Assembly: GCA_900555105.1 (NCBI GenBank) | Contig: USJP01000034.1 | Span: forward strand, 1-9,243 | Direction of reading: 5' to 3' | Length of the DNA: 9,243 bases | Source: an uncultured Coriobacteriaceae bacterium | GTDB lineage: Bacteria; Actinomycetota; Coriobacteriia; Coriobacteriales; UMGS124 | Shown: one piece after another, positions 1-5,985 of the stretch | Numbering within the stretch: the stretch's first letter is position 1 | Layout of the letters: the number at the start of each line of letters is the position of its first letter | Notes under the pieces: model-generated | What the model saw: the letters and a program-made list of their open reading frames with translations, nothing else | Database searches by the model: none | Told to the model about the DNA's origin: nothing | Position numbers and translations under genes: made by a program

Positions 1-2157
1 AGCGCCCGTGCACAGGCAAACGTGCAGAGCCTTGACGAGCAAGTAAAGAAGCTGGCCGATGCACGCGAAGCCCTCGCCAAAGCCGAGGGTGGCGTTTCGG
101 CAGCCCAGCACAGCCTCGAAGCAGCACAAACGCTCAAGGATGCCGTTGTGACCTTCACCGGCTGCGACGAAAAGATCGCGGCCATCGACGTTCGTCTCAA
201 GAAAGCAGATGTGCTCTTGGCCGAACTCGACCAAGCTGATGCGAACGACCAGGCGGCCCTCGATACATGGGTGGCCAAAGAGCGCGACCTTGCCGGAGCT
301 CCGCAGCGTCTCTCGCAGGCTCGCCTTGAAGCCCAGGACACGCGCACGAAGATTTTCCAGACAGAGGACCTGGCCAAGCAGCTCGGCAACCTTGAGCGCG
401 AACTTTCAGCCAAAACGAAGGCACACCAGGATGCCGCCAGGGCATACAGCCAGGCTGCAGATGCGCATGCAACGCGCTCCCATGAACTTGAAAACCTGCG
501 TCGTGCCTACGAGGACGGCCTTGCCGGCGTGCTTGCCGCAGGCCTCGCCAAGGGTCAGCCATGCCCCGTGTGCGGTGCGACCGAGCACCCCCATCTCGCC
601 CTCGTCGGCGGCAACACCCCCTCAAAAGACGACGTGCAGGCGGCACAGAAACGGGAGGCGCAAGCACGCGAGCATGCCTCTGCACTCTGCGGGCAAGCAG
701 AAGCAGCCCACAAGCTGGTACTAAGCTGCCAGGAGAATCTGGATAGCTTCCAACAAGCAAACGGAGACAGCACGGCCCTGACCGAGCGCATCGCCCAGCT
801 CAAAGCAGACCTCGCCGCGCGGCAAACAACGGTCCAGGCCCTTGAGGAAGAAAACGCCCAGCTGGACACGGCCAGGCACGAGCAAGCGGCCCTGCACGAC
901 AGAGCTGCCAAACGCGCCCAGAAGCGCCAGGATGTCAACTCGCTTCTGACCAGCATCAAGGAGCAGCTGGCGCGCGAGCAGGCAAAGCGGCAGAGTGCGC
1001 TGGAGGCGCTTGCTGCCAGCGGCCATGATGCCAGCGAGGTCGACACCCTGCTCTCAGAGTCCCGGCATGCCCTGGACGAGGCAATGCGTGCCCAGCAATC
1101 CTGCCAGCGCGATGCACAGGTCCTGCGCGAAGCAGAGGGTCAACTCGAAGCCGCAAAGCCTCGCGCCGAGGAAGCCCGTGCGGCAGAAGAAACCGCCATG
1201 CGCGCCCTTGAGCAGGCAAAACAGGACGTCAAGGTTGCCGAGGAGCACACGCATATGGTGGCTGAGCGCCTTGAGTTCGCCGATGAGGCTGCAGCCCAAA
1301 AGGAGCTCGCATCTATCGAGAATCGAGCGCAGCGTATCACCGCCGCACTCGATGAGGCACGCGAAGCACTGCAGGCCGCACGCACTGAGCAAACTCGCGT
1401 TGCTTCAGGCCTCGAGACGCTGCGCCATCAGCTCGAGCAGCTGGGCGACCACGACACGTTGGGTCTCACCGAGCAGCTCACCCAGGCAGACGAGGCGCTG
1501 GCAAGCGCCAAAAAGCGCGAACGCACCGATGGCCAGGCCCTTGCCACCCTTGTCGAGCTCACGTCCCAAATGACGAGGCTGGCCGCAAACGACGCCAAGC
1601 TTCAAGAGACGTTCGCCCGCCTCGACAGACTCGCGCAGCTCGCAAACGGCAGCATGGCAGGCACCGAACGCCTTACCTTCGAGACGTTTGTGCAAATGCG
1701 CTACTTCGAGGTGGTGCTCGCCGCCGCCAACACGCGCCTGTCCGAAATGACCCAGGGCCAGTACGAGCTCGTACGCTGCGAGCGCCTCGAGGGAGGCAGC
1801 GCCAAGGTGGGCCTCAACGTCGACGTGCTCGACAATTTCACCGGCAAGGCTCGCTCGGCTAAGTCGCTGTCGGGCGGCGAGAAGTTCATGGCATCGCTTG
1901 CCCTGGCACTGGGCCTTTCCGAAGTCGTGCAACGCCAGGCGGGCGGCATCCAGCTCGACACCATGTTCGTCGACGAGGGCTTCGGCTCGCTTGACCAGGA
2001 GAAGCTGCGTCTCGTCATGCGCGCGATGTCTCGCCCCGGCTCCTCGGGCAAGCTCGTGGGCATCATCAGCCACGTTGAGGAGCTCATGGGAACGATTGAC
2101 CGCAAGATTGTAGTTGAACGCGGCCGCGAGGGATCGACCCTGCGCGTGGAAGTGTAG
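1..2157 (+). CDS. sbcC: Exonuclease subunit SbcC (Rad50-like), C-terminal part
   Basis: ATPase subunit of the SbcCD (Mre11-Rad50 type) nuclease, which opens DNA hairpins and processes double-strand ends in the cytoplasm. The frame is open to base 1 with no plausible start, so the gene is truncated by the window edge. Roughly the N-terminal third, including Walker A, is missing, given the usual length of about 1,000 residues. Residues are counted from the GTG at 22. The zinc-hook motif CPVC is at 181-184, followed by GATEHPH. Long Ala/Glu/Gln/Lys-rich coiled coil flanks it on both sides. The C-terminal ATPase lobe has the ABC signature LSGGEK at 616-621, Walker B ending in FVDEG at 649-653, the D-loop SLD at 656-658 and the switch histidine at 684. 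The order is canonical and nothing appears damaged. The partner sbcD would be expected upstream, outside the window. Family assignment is secure. Confidence 0.96.
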   Translation, partial: SARAQANVQSLDEQVKKLADAREALAKAEGGVSAAQHSLEAAQTLKDAVVTFTGCDEKIAAIDVRLKKADVLLAELDQADANDQAALDTWVAKERDLAGAPQRLSQARLEAQDTRTKIFQTEDLAKQLGNLERELSAKTKAHQDAARAYSQAADAHATRSHELENLRRAYEDGLAGVLAAGLAKGQPCPVCGATEHPHLALVGGNTPSKDDVQAAQKREAQAREHASALCGQAEAAHKLVLSCQENLDSFQQANGDSTALTERIAQLKADLAARQTTVQALEEENAQLDTARHEQAALHDRAAKRAQKRQDVNSLLTSIKEQLAREQAKRQSALEALAASGHDASEVDTLLSESRHALDEAMRAQQSCQRDAQVLREAEGQLEAAKPRAEEARAAEETAMRALEQAKQDVKVAEEHTHMVAERLEFADEAAAQKELASIENRAQRITAALDEAREALQAARTEQTRVASGLETLRHQLEQLGDHDTLGLTEQLTQADEALASAKKRERTDGQALATLVELTSQMTRLAANDAKLQETFARLDRLAQLANGSMAGTERLTFETFVQMRYFEVVLAAANTRLSEMTQGQYELVRCERLEGGSAKVGLNVDVLDNFTGKARSAKSLSGGEKFMASLALALGLSEVVQRQAGGIQLDTMFVDEGFGSLDQEKLRLVMRAMSRPGSSGKLVGIISHVEELMGTIDRKIVVERGREGSTLRVEV

Positions 2158-2167
2158 CTGCGGCATT

Positions 2168-2211
2168 GAGCGCACGGGCGGAGCAGCCGTTTCAGCTCCA
2201 CCCGTGCGCTC
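2168..2211 (+). terminator. Hairpin after sbcC, no U-tract
   Basis: The arms GAGCGCACGGGCGGAGC (2168-2184) and GCTCCACCCGTGCGCTC (2195-2211) pair at 16 of 17 positions around a 10-base loop, starting 10 bases after the sbcC stop. The single mismatch is C-A in plus-strand RNA and would be a G-U wobble on the other strand. No run of T follows on either strand, so this is not a classical intrinsic terminator. It may protect the 3' end of the sbcC transcript or act with the C-rich region that follows. Confidence 0.5.
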
Positions 2212-2445
2212 GGCACCCCGCCATCCCAAATACACTGGGGCGCTTTCTTCCCCACGCTACGCTCCCAACGCAAGCCCATGTGCACGAAACCCCCTCCTCC
2301 GCGCTGATTATCCCGCACACGTCCCTGGCGCCTGGACCCCTCGCCTCCCCGCTGCCCTACGGCACAGCCTTCACACGGACGGCCACACCCCCGAACGGCC
2401 CCTATGTACCGCATGCCGCTCTGTTCGCGCCATTCGCATGGAACA

Positions 2446-2475
2446 TTGGCCCATTCGCCGTTCAATCCCATATTT
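2446..2475 (+). promoter_or_regulatory. Possible promoter of the antiporter gene
   Basis: TTGGCC (2446-2451) and CATATT (2470-2475) sit 18 bases apart and each match 4 of 6 consensus positions of a housekeeping promoter. The location, about 100 bases before the antiporter start, is reasonable. An inverted repeat overlaps the -10 and the expected start point. The match is weak and rests on position as much as on sequence. Confidence 0.25.
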
Positions 2476-2490
2476 GTGCCAAAATGGGAT
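2465..2490 (+). repeat. Inverted repeat, operator or weak attenuator
   Basis: ATCCCAT-a-TTTG (2465-2476) and CAAAATGGGAT (2480-2490) are complementary over 11 pairs with one bulged A and a 3-base loop. The right arm runs into TTTT (2490-2493). It could be a repressor site covering the putative -10 and transcription start, or a small terminator-like hairpin in the leader. The sequence alone does not decide between these. Confidence 0.4.
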
Positions 2491-2555
2491 TTTCAGTAAG
2501 CTTGGCTGGCTTGTGCGCCTCCCGCGCCCTGCACGCCCAGTCGCCCCGTTCGTTT

Positions 2556-2561
2556 GGAGGT
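2556..2561 (+). promoter_or_regulatory. Ribosome binding site that fixes the antiporter start
   Basis: GGAGGT lies 9 bases before the ATG at 2571. It is a near-perfect Shine-Dalgarno sequence and rules against the longer in-frame reading that begins 135 codons upstream. Confidence 0.85.
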
Positions 2562-2570
2562 CCGCCGCAC

Positions 2571-3920
2571 ATGGACGCCTTGACCCTGTCGCTTTGGAGC
2601 GTCATACCCTTTGCGGGCATGCTGCTTTCCATCGCAATCATGCCGTTAGTAATCCCAGAGTGGTACGAGAAGCACCAGCTTCTCGTCGCTGGTGGTTGGG
2701 CGTTGCTCTTCTGCATCCCGTTTGCCATCTTCCACGGCGTGCACGAACTGACGTATGAACTGATCGAGTCGGTCGTGCTCGACTACATACCGTTTATCGT
2801 GCTGCTCTTGGGCCTATTCGTCGTAACGGGCGGCATCGCGGTGAAGGGTCTCATCGCCGGCACCACGCGCAACAACGTCCTCATGCTCGTAGTGGGCACG
2901 CTGCTTTCCAGCTGGATCGGCACCACGGGCTCGGCCATGCTGCTCATCCGCCCGCTGCTGCGTGCCAACGAGTGGCGCAAGTACAAGGCGCACATCGTCA
3001 TCTTCTTCATCTTCCTGGTCGCCAACATCGGCGGCTGCCTCACGCCCCTAGGCGACCCGCCCCTGTTCCTGGGCTACCTGCGTGGCGTACCGTTCTTCTG
3101 GACCCTGCAGCACATCTGGCCGTTGCTCATTCTCAACACGGTCATCCTGTGCATTGTATTTGCCCTCATCGATAACCACTATGTACGCAAGGAGGAAGCT
3201 GAGGGCCGCAGCCCTGCCGACCTGCTCGCACCTGGCGAGAAGGCTGAGAAGCTCCACATCGAGGGCGGCATCAACTTCCTGTACATCGGCATCATCCTCG
3301 TAGCCGTCATCCTCAACGGCGCCCTGTCCGACATCAGCCAGACGGTCCGCGTCCACCTCTACGATGACATCTACCTGGGCCTCAACTTCTTCGTGCAAAT
3401 CGGCCTCATCCTGCTTGCCTGCGTGCTTTCGCTCAAGACCACGCCCAAGCACTGCCGCGAGCACAACGAGTTCGGCTACGGCCCCATCGCCGAGGTTGCC
3501 AAGCTGTTCATCGGCATCTTCATCACGATGATCCCCGCCCTCATCATCCTGCGCGCCAACGGCGCTGCCCTGGGCATCGACAGCCCGCTCAAGTTCTTCT
3601 GGGCAACGGGCCTGCTCTCCTCGTTCCTTGACAACTCCCCCACCTACGTGGTGTTCCTTACCACGGCCGGTGCCCTGGGCGCCACGAGTGGCGTGGCCTC
3701 CACTGTTGGGTATGTCGCCACACAGGAGCTGCTCGCCATCTCGGCAGGCGCCGTCTTCATGGGTGCCATCACCTACATCGGCAACGCCCCGAACTTCCTG
3801 GTGAAGAACATCGCCGAGATCAAGGGTACCAAGATGCCCTCCTTCTTCGGCTACATGGGCTGGTCTCTGTCCATCCTCGTGCCCCTCTTCATCCTCGACT
3901 CGGTGCTGTTCTTCCTCTAA
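2571..3920 (+). CDS. Sodium:proton antiporter / CitMHS_2-type membrane transporter
   Basis: A 449-residue polytopic membrane protein of the ion transporter superfamily, closest in pattern to proteins annotated as sodium:proton antiporter (CitMHS_2, NhaD-like). It probably exchanges Na+ for H+ across the cytoplasmic membrane. A related anion substrate such as citrate cannot be excluded. About 11-13 hydrophobic segments are visible. Two inverted-repeat halves each carry the expected broken-helix motifs: GTTGSAM at 117-123 and NIGGCLTPLGDPP at 152-164 in the first, DNSPTY at 354-359 and GNAPN at 404-408 in the second. A hydrophilic cytoplasmic loop lies near residues 205-230. The ATG at 2571 is chosen because GGAGGT (2556-2561) lies 9 bases upstream and translation enters a membrane helix at once. 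The frame is open back to 2166, but that extension is Pro/Ala-rich and looks non-coding. The gene is monocistronic, ending in a strong terminator. Confidence 0.85.
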   Translation: MDALTLSLWSVIPFAGMLLSIAIMPLVIPEWYEKHQLLVAGGWALLFCIPFAIFHGVHELTYELIESVVLDYIPFIVLLLGLFVVTGGIAVKGLIAGTTRNNVLMLVVGTLLSSWIGTTGSAMLLIRPLLRANEWRKYKAHIVIFFIFLVANIGGCLTPLGDPPLFLGYLRGVPFFWTLQHIWPLLILNTVILCIVFALIDNHYVRKEEAEGRSPADLLAPGEKAEKLHIEGGINFLYIGIILVAVILNGALSDISQTVRVHLYDDIYLGLNFFVQIGLILLACVLSLKTTPKHCREHNEFGYGPIAEVAKLFIGIFITMIPALIILRANGAALGIDSPLKFFWATGLLSSFLDNSPTYVVFLTTAGALGATSGVASTVGYVATQELLAISAGAVFMGAITYIGNAPNFLVKNIAEIKGTKMPSFFGYMGWSLSILVPLFILDSVLFFL

Positions 3921-3953
3921 CGACGCGGCAGGCTGCACCTCAAAGAGACGCAT

Positions 3954-3990
3954 AAAGGCCTCGGATCCGCATGGGTTCGGGGCCTTTCTT
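3954..3990 (+). terminator. Intrinsic terminator of the antiporter gene
   Basis: AAAGGCC (3954-3960) pairs with GGCCTTT (3981-3987). The inner bases continue the stem (TCGGATCC with GGGTTCGG, including G-U pairs) to a 4-base GCAT loop, giving about 15 consecutive pairs. The right arm merges into TTTCTT. It lies 33 bases after the antiporter stop. The opposite strand lacks a T-run, so it acts in the plus direction. Confidence 0.9.
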
Positions 3991-4071
3991 GTGCATGACG
4001 GGTGACCGCACGGCAACAACGCCCCCTCGAAGCGCCACGCTGTGATATCGTGTATCGCCGTTGTTTTCAGG

Positions 4072-4130
4072 TATCTGCAAGCGGGGACGCAACCCACATG
4101 CAGATAAATTACGCAAGCGATGTTGCGTCC
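4072..4130 (+). other. Hairpin and competing inverted repeats in the leader
   Basis: TATCTGCA (4072-4079) pairs perfectly with TGCAGATA (4099-4106) around a 19-base loop. The loop contains GGACGCAAC (4085-4093), which is perfectly complementary to GTTGCGTCC (4122-4130). That second segment can instead pair with ACGCAA (4111-4116) as a local 6-bp hairpin. The layout permits either a pseudoknot or a two-state switch, or the 8-base arms could be a protein-binding palindrome. No known RNA family was recognised. Confidence 0.45.
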
Positions 4131-4166
4131 TTCGCAGGCGCCGAAAACGACGATTACATTATTGTC

Positions 4167-4237
4167 GGGCAGTTCGTAACCATCCTGCCTTGCGGGCGAG
4201 ACCTCCTCGTGGCCGCTCAAACAAAACTAGGGAGAGG
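4167..4237 (+). promoter_or_regulatory. Candidate preQ1-type riboswitch over the ribosome binding site
   Basis: A hairpin GGGCAG/CTGCCT (4167-4172 and 4185-4190) has a 12-base loop, TTCGTAACCATC. A second hairpin follows (GCGG/CCGC and CGAG/CTCG, 4192-4216, loop ACCTC). Then comes an A-rich tail, TCAAACAAAACTAGGGAG (4217-4234), that runs into the Shine-Dalgarno sequence. From memory, preQ1-I aptamers have a hairpin with a C-containing loop and a tail of the form AACAAAAC-AAGGG, which this tail closely resembles. The extra hairpin before the tail recalls preQ1-II or III topology. The ACCTC loop could also pair with GAG/GAGG of the ribosome binding site. The loop match is partial and the pseudoknot pairing is short, so this is a hypothesis supported mainly by the tail and the downstream genes. 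Confidence 0.3.
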
Positions 4238-4257
4238 GCGCAAGCCCGGATATATGT
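4230..4257 (+). promoter_or_regulatory. Distant ribosome binding site with intervening hairpin
   Basis: GGGAGAGGG (4230-4238) is the only Shine-Dalgarno candidate, but its GGAG core ends 23 bases before ATG 4258. Between them GGGC-GCAA-GCCC (4236-4247) forms a 4-bp hairpin with a GNRA tetraloop. If folded, it leaves about 10 unpaired bases before the start codon, close to normal spacing. Confidence 0.4.
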
Positions 4258-4959
4258 ATGGATATGGACCGTTACAGCGTCGTGGACACCAAGCGCAAGC
4301 GCGAAATCGTGCTGCTTCGCGGCTCAGGCTGCGTGTACAAGCACTGCACCTTCTGCGACTACCACCTCGACCGATGCGATGACGAGGACGCGAACTACGC
4401 ACTCAACGCCAGCGTGCTCGCCCACGTAACGGGATGCTACGGCGACCTGGAGGTCATCAACTCAGGCTCGGTCTTCGAGCTGGACGCTCGCACGCTCGCG
4501 CTTATCAAGCAGATTTGCGCTGAGCACGGCATCACTACGCTGCACTTCGAGGCACACTGGCTCTACCGCAAGCGCATTGAGGCGCTGCGGGACGAATTTG
4601 CCCCCATTACACTCAAGATGAAGCTTGGACTGGAGTCCTTCGATCCTGCCTTGCGCGAGGACGTGCTCAAAAAGGGCATCGCCGAGACCGACCCCGCAGC
4701 GATTGCCGGAGATTTCGACGAGGCGAATATGCTGGTGGGTATCACAGGACAGACGCGCGAAAGTCTTCAACGCGATTTTGAGCTGGGCCTTGAGTATTTC
4801 GAACGCCTCTGCGTCAACGTCATGTGCCCCAACACAACCCCCGTCAAGCCCGACCAGGCGGTCATCGAGCTCTTTATGCGAGAGTTCTATCCCGCGCTTG
4901 AGGCCAACCCGAGGGTCGACGTGCTCGTGAACAACACAGACTTCGGCGTCGGCGCGTAA
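4258..4959 (+). CDS. Short radical SAM protein, probable queuine-salvage lyase (QueL-like)
   Basis: A 233-residue soluble protein with a compact radical SAM fold. The cluster-binding cysteines are C25, C30 and C33, in CVYKHCTFC. This is CX4CX2C rather than the canonical CX3CX2C, with an aromatic residue before the last Cys as usual. Later elements fit the family: NSGSVFE after the first strand-helix repeats, HFEAHW, and KLGLESFDPALREDVLKKG, the E-S-F...R...KG signature seen in many radical SAM barrels. No extra C-terminal domain is present. The YhhQ-type transporter begins 67 bases downstream on the same strand. In gut Clostridia a small radical SAM enzyme (QueL) releases preQ1 from queuine and is found with queuosine-precursor transporters. 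Size and context point to that role, but substrate cannot be read from the sequence. The start is ATG 4258; an in-frame ATG lies at 4264 and a stop at 4228. The Shine-Dalgarno sequence is unusually far upstream. Confidence 0.7.
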   Translation: MDMDRYSVVDTKRKREIVLLRGSGCVYKHCTFCDYHLDRCDDEDANYALNASVLAHVTGCYGDLEVINSGSVFELDARTLALIKQICAEHGITTLHFEAHWLYRKRIEALRDEFAPITLKMKLGLESFDPALREDVLKKGIAETDPAAIAGDFDEANMLVGITGQTRESLQRDFELGLEYFERLCVNVMCPNTTPVKPDQAVIELFMREFYPALEANPRVDVLVNNTDFGVGA

Positions 4960-5026
4960 GTCGCGCGTCCTCCATCCCACATATATCAACATCTTGCGCG
5001 GCCTTACCTGAAAGGCGTACTTACAT

Positions 5027-5743
5027 ATGAACGAGTTTCTTCTGATTGGATCTGTTGTCTTCATTTTCGGCATGGCGCTGCTCGCTTACCGACTCTTCGG
5101 CAAAACCGGCCTGTACTGCGTCTCGGGTCTGGCCATGGTGCTTGCCAACATCGAGGCGCTCATGATGGTGCGCGCCTTTGGCATCGAGCAGACGCTGGGC
5201 AACGTTCTTTTCGCCGTGACGTTCCTCATCACCGACATCCTGAGCGAGTGCGAAGGCAAGAAGGCCGCAAACAAGGCTGTTTTCCTGGGCCTTTTCATCT
5301 CGGTCTTCTTCCTGTGCCTCAGCCAGGCCTGGCTTCTCTACACGCCCAGCGAGTCTGACTGGGTGTCGCCGGCCATCCACACCGTCTTCTCCAACACCCC
5401 GCGCATGATGCTGGCTTCCGTGGCCGTGTATGCCATCAGCCAGCTGCTCGACGTGTGGCTCTACCACAAGCTTTGGGCCCTCACCGAGAAGCGCACCGGC
5501 AAGCGCGACAGCTTCCTGTGGCTGCGCAACAACGCCTCCACGCTCACGAGCCAGCTTGTGAACACGGCTCTCTTCACCGCGTTCGCCTTCTGGGGCACCT
5601 ATGAGTTCCCCACGCTCGTGTCGATCTTCGTGTCGAGCTACCTCATCTACATCGTGACGTCGCTGCTCGACACCCCTGCTCTCTACCTGGCCCGTCGCAT
5701 CAAGAAGGCTGGTAAGGCGGGTCTTGAAAAGACCGGCGAGTAA
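5027..5743 (+). CDS. yhhQ: Queuosine precursor transporter, YhhQ/VUT family
   Basis: A 238-residue inner-membrane protein of the YhhQ (DUF165, Vut_1) family. E. coli YhhQ takes up preQ0 and preQ1, and some relatives take up queuine. About six hydrophobic segments are visible. Two family hallmarks are present: TFLITDILSECEGKKAA at 65-81, with the membrane-embedded acidic residues D70 and E74, and the second-half motif RNNASTLTSQLVNT at 167-180, after a conserved LLDVWLYHKLW segment. The length slightly exceeds E. coli YhhQ because of a Lys-rich C-terminal tail (RRIKKAGKAGLEKTGE). ATG 5027 is preceded by GAAAGG (5010-5015) at 11 bases. It follows the radical SAM gene by 67 bases with no terminator between, so the two are probably cotranscribed. 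The pairing suggests that the substrate is queuine or preQ1; which one is not decidable from sequence. Confidence 0.88.
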   Translation: MNEFLLIGSVVFIFGMALLAYRLFGKTGLYCVSGLAMVLANIEALMMVRAFGIEQTLGNVLFAVTFLITDILSECEGKKAANKAVFLGLFISVFFLCLSQAWLLYTPSESDWVSPAIHTVFSNTPRMMLASVAVYAISQLLDVWLYHKLWALTEKRTGKRDSFLWLRNNASTLTSQLVNTALFTAFAFWGTYEFPTLVSIFVSSYLIYIVTSLLDTPALYLARRIKKAGKAGLEKTGE

Positions 5744-5787
5744 AGAAACACGCTCACGGGCATATCGGGAAGCTCCGCTGCACATTT

Positions 5788-5817
5788 GCCGCCCTCAGCG
5801 CTCAGCCCGAGGGCGGC
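5788..5817 (+). terminator. GC-rich hairpin after yhhQ, no U-tract
   Basis: GCCGCCCTC (5788-5796) and GAGGGCGGC (5809-5817) pair perfectly over 9 bp with a 12-base loop, 44 bases after the yhhQ stop. No T-run follows on either strand. It may be a 3'-end stabilising structure or an inefficient terminator ahead of the stronger one at 5894-5935. Confidence 0.4.
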
Positions 5818-5893
5818 GCAAGCAACCACTCGGCTGCGCACCAAGAGGTCATAGGCACGCTAGGTGTCGGCGTCTATGCGCCAAAACTAAAAG

Positions 5894-5935
5894 AAGCCCC
5901 TGCTGCGACCCGCAAAGGGTCTACAGCAGGGGCTT
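5894..5935 (-). terminator. Bidirectional intrinsic terminator between converging genes
   Basis: AAGCCCCTGCTG (5894-5905) pairs with CAGCAGGGGCTT (5924-5935), and GACCC/GGGTC extends the stem to a GCAAA loop, giving 17 pairs with a small internal loop. Read on the minus strand the stem is followed by a T-rich tail (CTTTTAGTTTTG), good for ending the S41-like transcript, whose stop codon is 50 bases away. The plus-strand side has only CTTCCCTGTCTT, so termination of the yhhQ transcript there would be weaker. Confidence 0.88.
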
Positions 5936-5985
5936 CCCTGTCTTACCAAAGCAAACGCGCCATCCAAACACGGCGCACGGGTACT

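Larger units (their letters stand above)
2158..2570. other. 413-base non-coding stretch between sbcC and the antiporter
   Basis: No credible gene lies here. Translations in any frame are Pro/Arg-rich and lack domain features. From 5' to 3' it holds a 17-bp hairpin just after the sbcC stop, a C-rich and G-poor segment at about 2221-2400 (hand count about 86 C against 35 G), a weak promoter-like pair near 2446-2475, an inverted repeat at 2465-2490, and the ribosome binding site of the next gene at 2556-2561. The simplest reading is termination of sbcC, probably Rho-dependent, followed by a separate promoter for the antiporter. Confidence 0.6.
3991..4257 (+). other. Long structured leader of the radical SAM / transporter unit
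   Basis: The whole gap from the antiporter stop is 337 bases. After the terminator, about 265 bases precede the radical SAM start. No convincing gene is present: overlapping open frames here run into the downstream gene in the wrong frame and are Arg-rich. The stretch is dense in complementary segments: an 8-bp hairpin at 4072-4106, two mutually exclusive pairings at 4085-4130, a hairpin at 4167-4190, another at 4192-4216, an A-rich tail at 4217-4229, and a small GNRA hairpin at 4236-4247 just before the start codon. A promoter could not be placed with confidence. TTCGCA (4131-4136) and TACATT (4155-4160), 18 bases apart, are a weak candidate, and a start there would leave the upstream hairpins outside the transcript. 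Confidence 0.6.

Noticed and set aside
2166..2570. In-frame extension of the antiporter by 135 codons upstream of ATG 2571
   Set aside because: The translation is Pro/Ala/His-rich with no membrane or domain features, it overlaps the post-sbcC hairpin and C-rich region, and a near-perfect ribosome binding site marks ATG 2571.
4085..4130. Possible c-di-GMP (GEMM) riboswitch because of the GGGACGCAA-like segment
   Set aside because: The rest of the GEMM-I consensus (the receptor helix and the GAAA tetraloop arrangement) is not present around it.
3048..4220. Long minus-strand open frame across the antiporter and the leader
   Set aside because: Low-complexity Glu/Asp/Val/Gly composition, opposite a clear membrane protein gene and spanning an intrinsic terminator.
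4002..4429. Small open frames in the leader overlapping the radical SAM gene
   Set aside because: They are Arg-rich, lack ribosome binding sites and run into the radical SAM coding region out of frame. The leader's complementary segments explain the region better.
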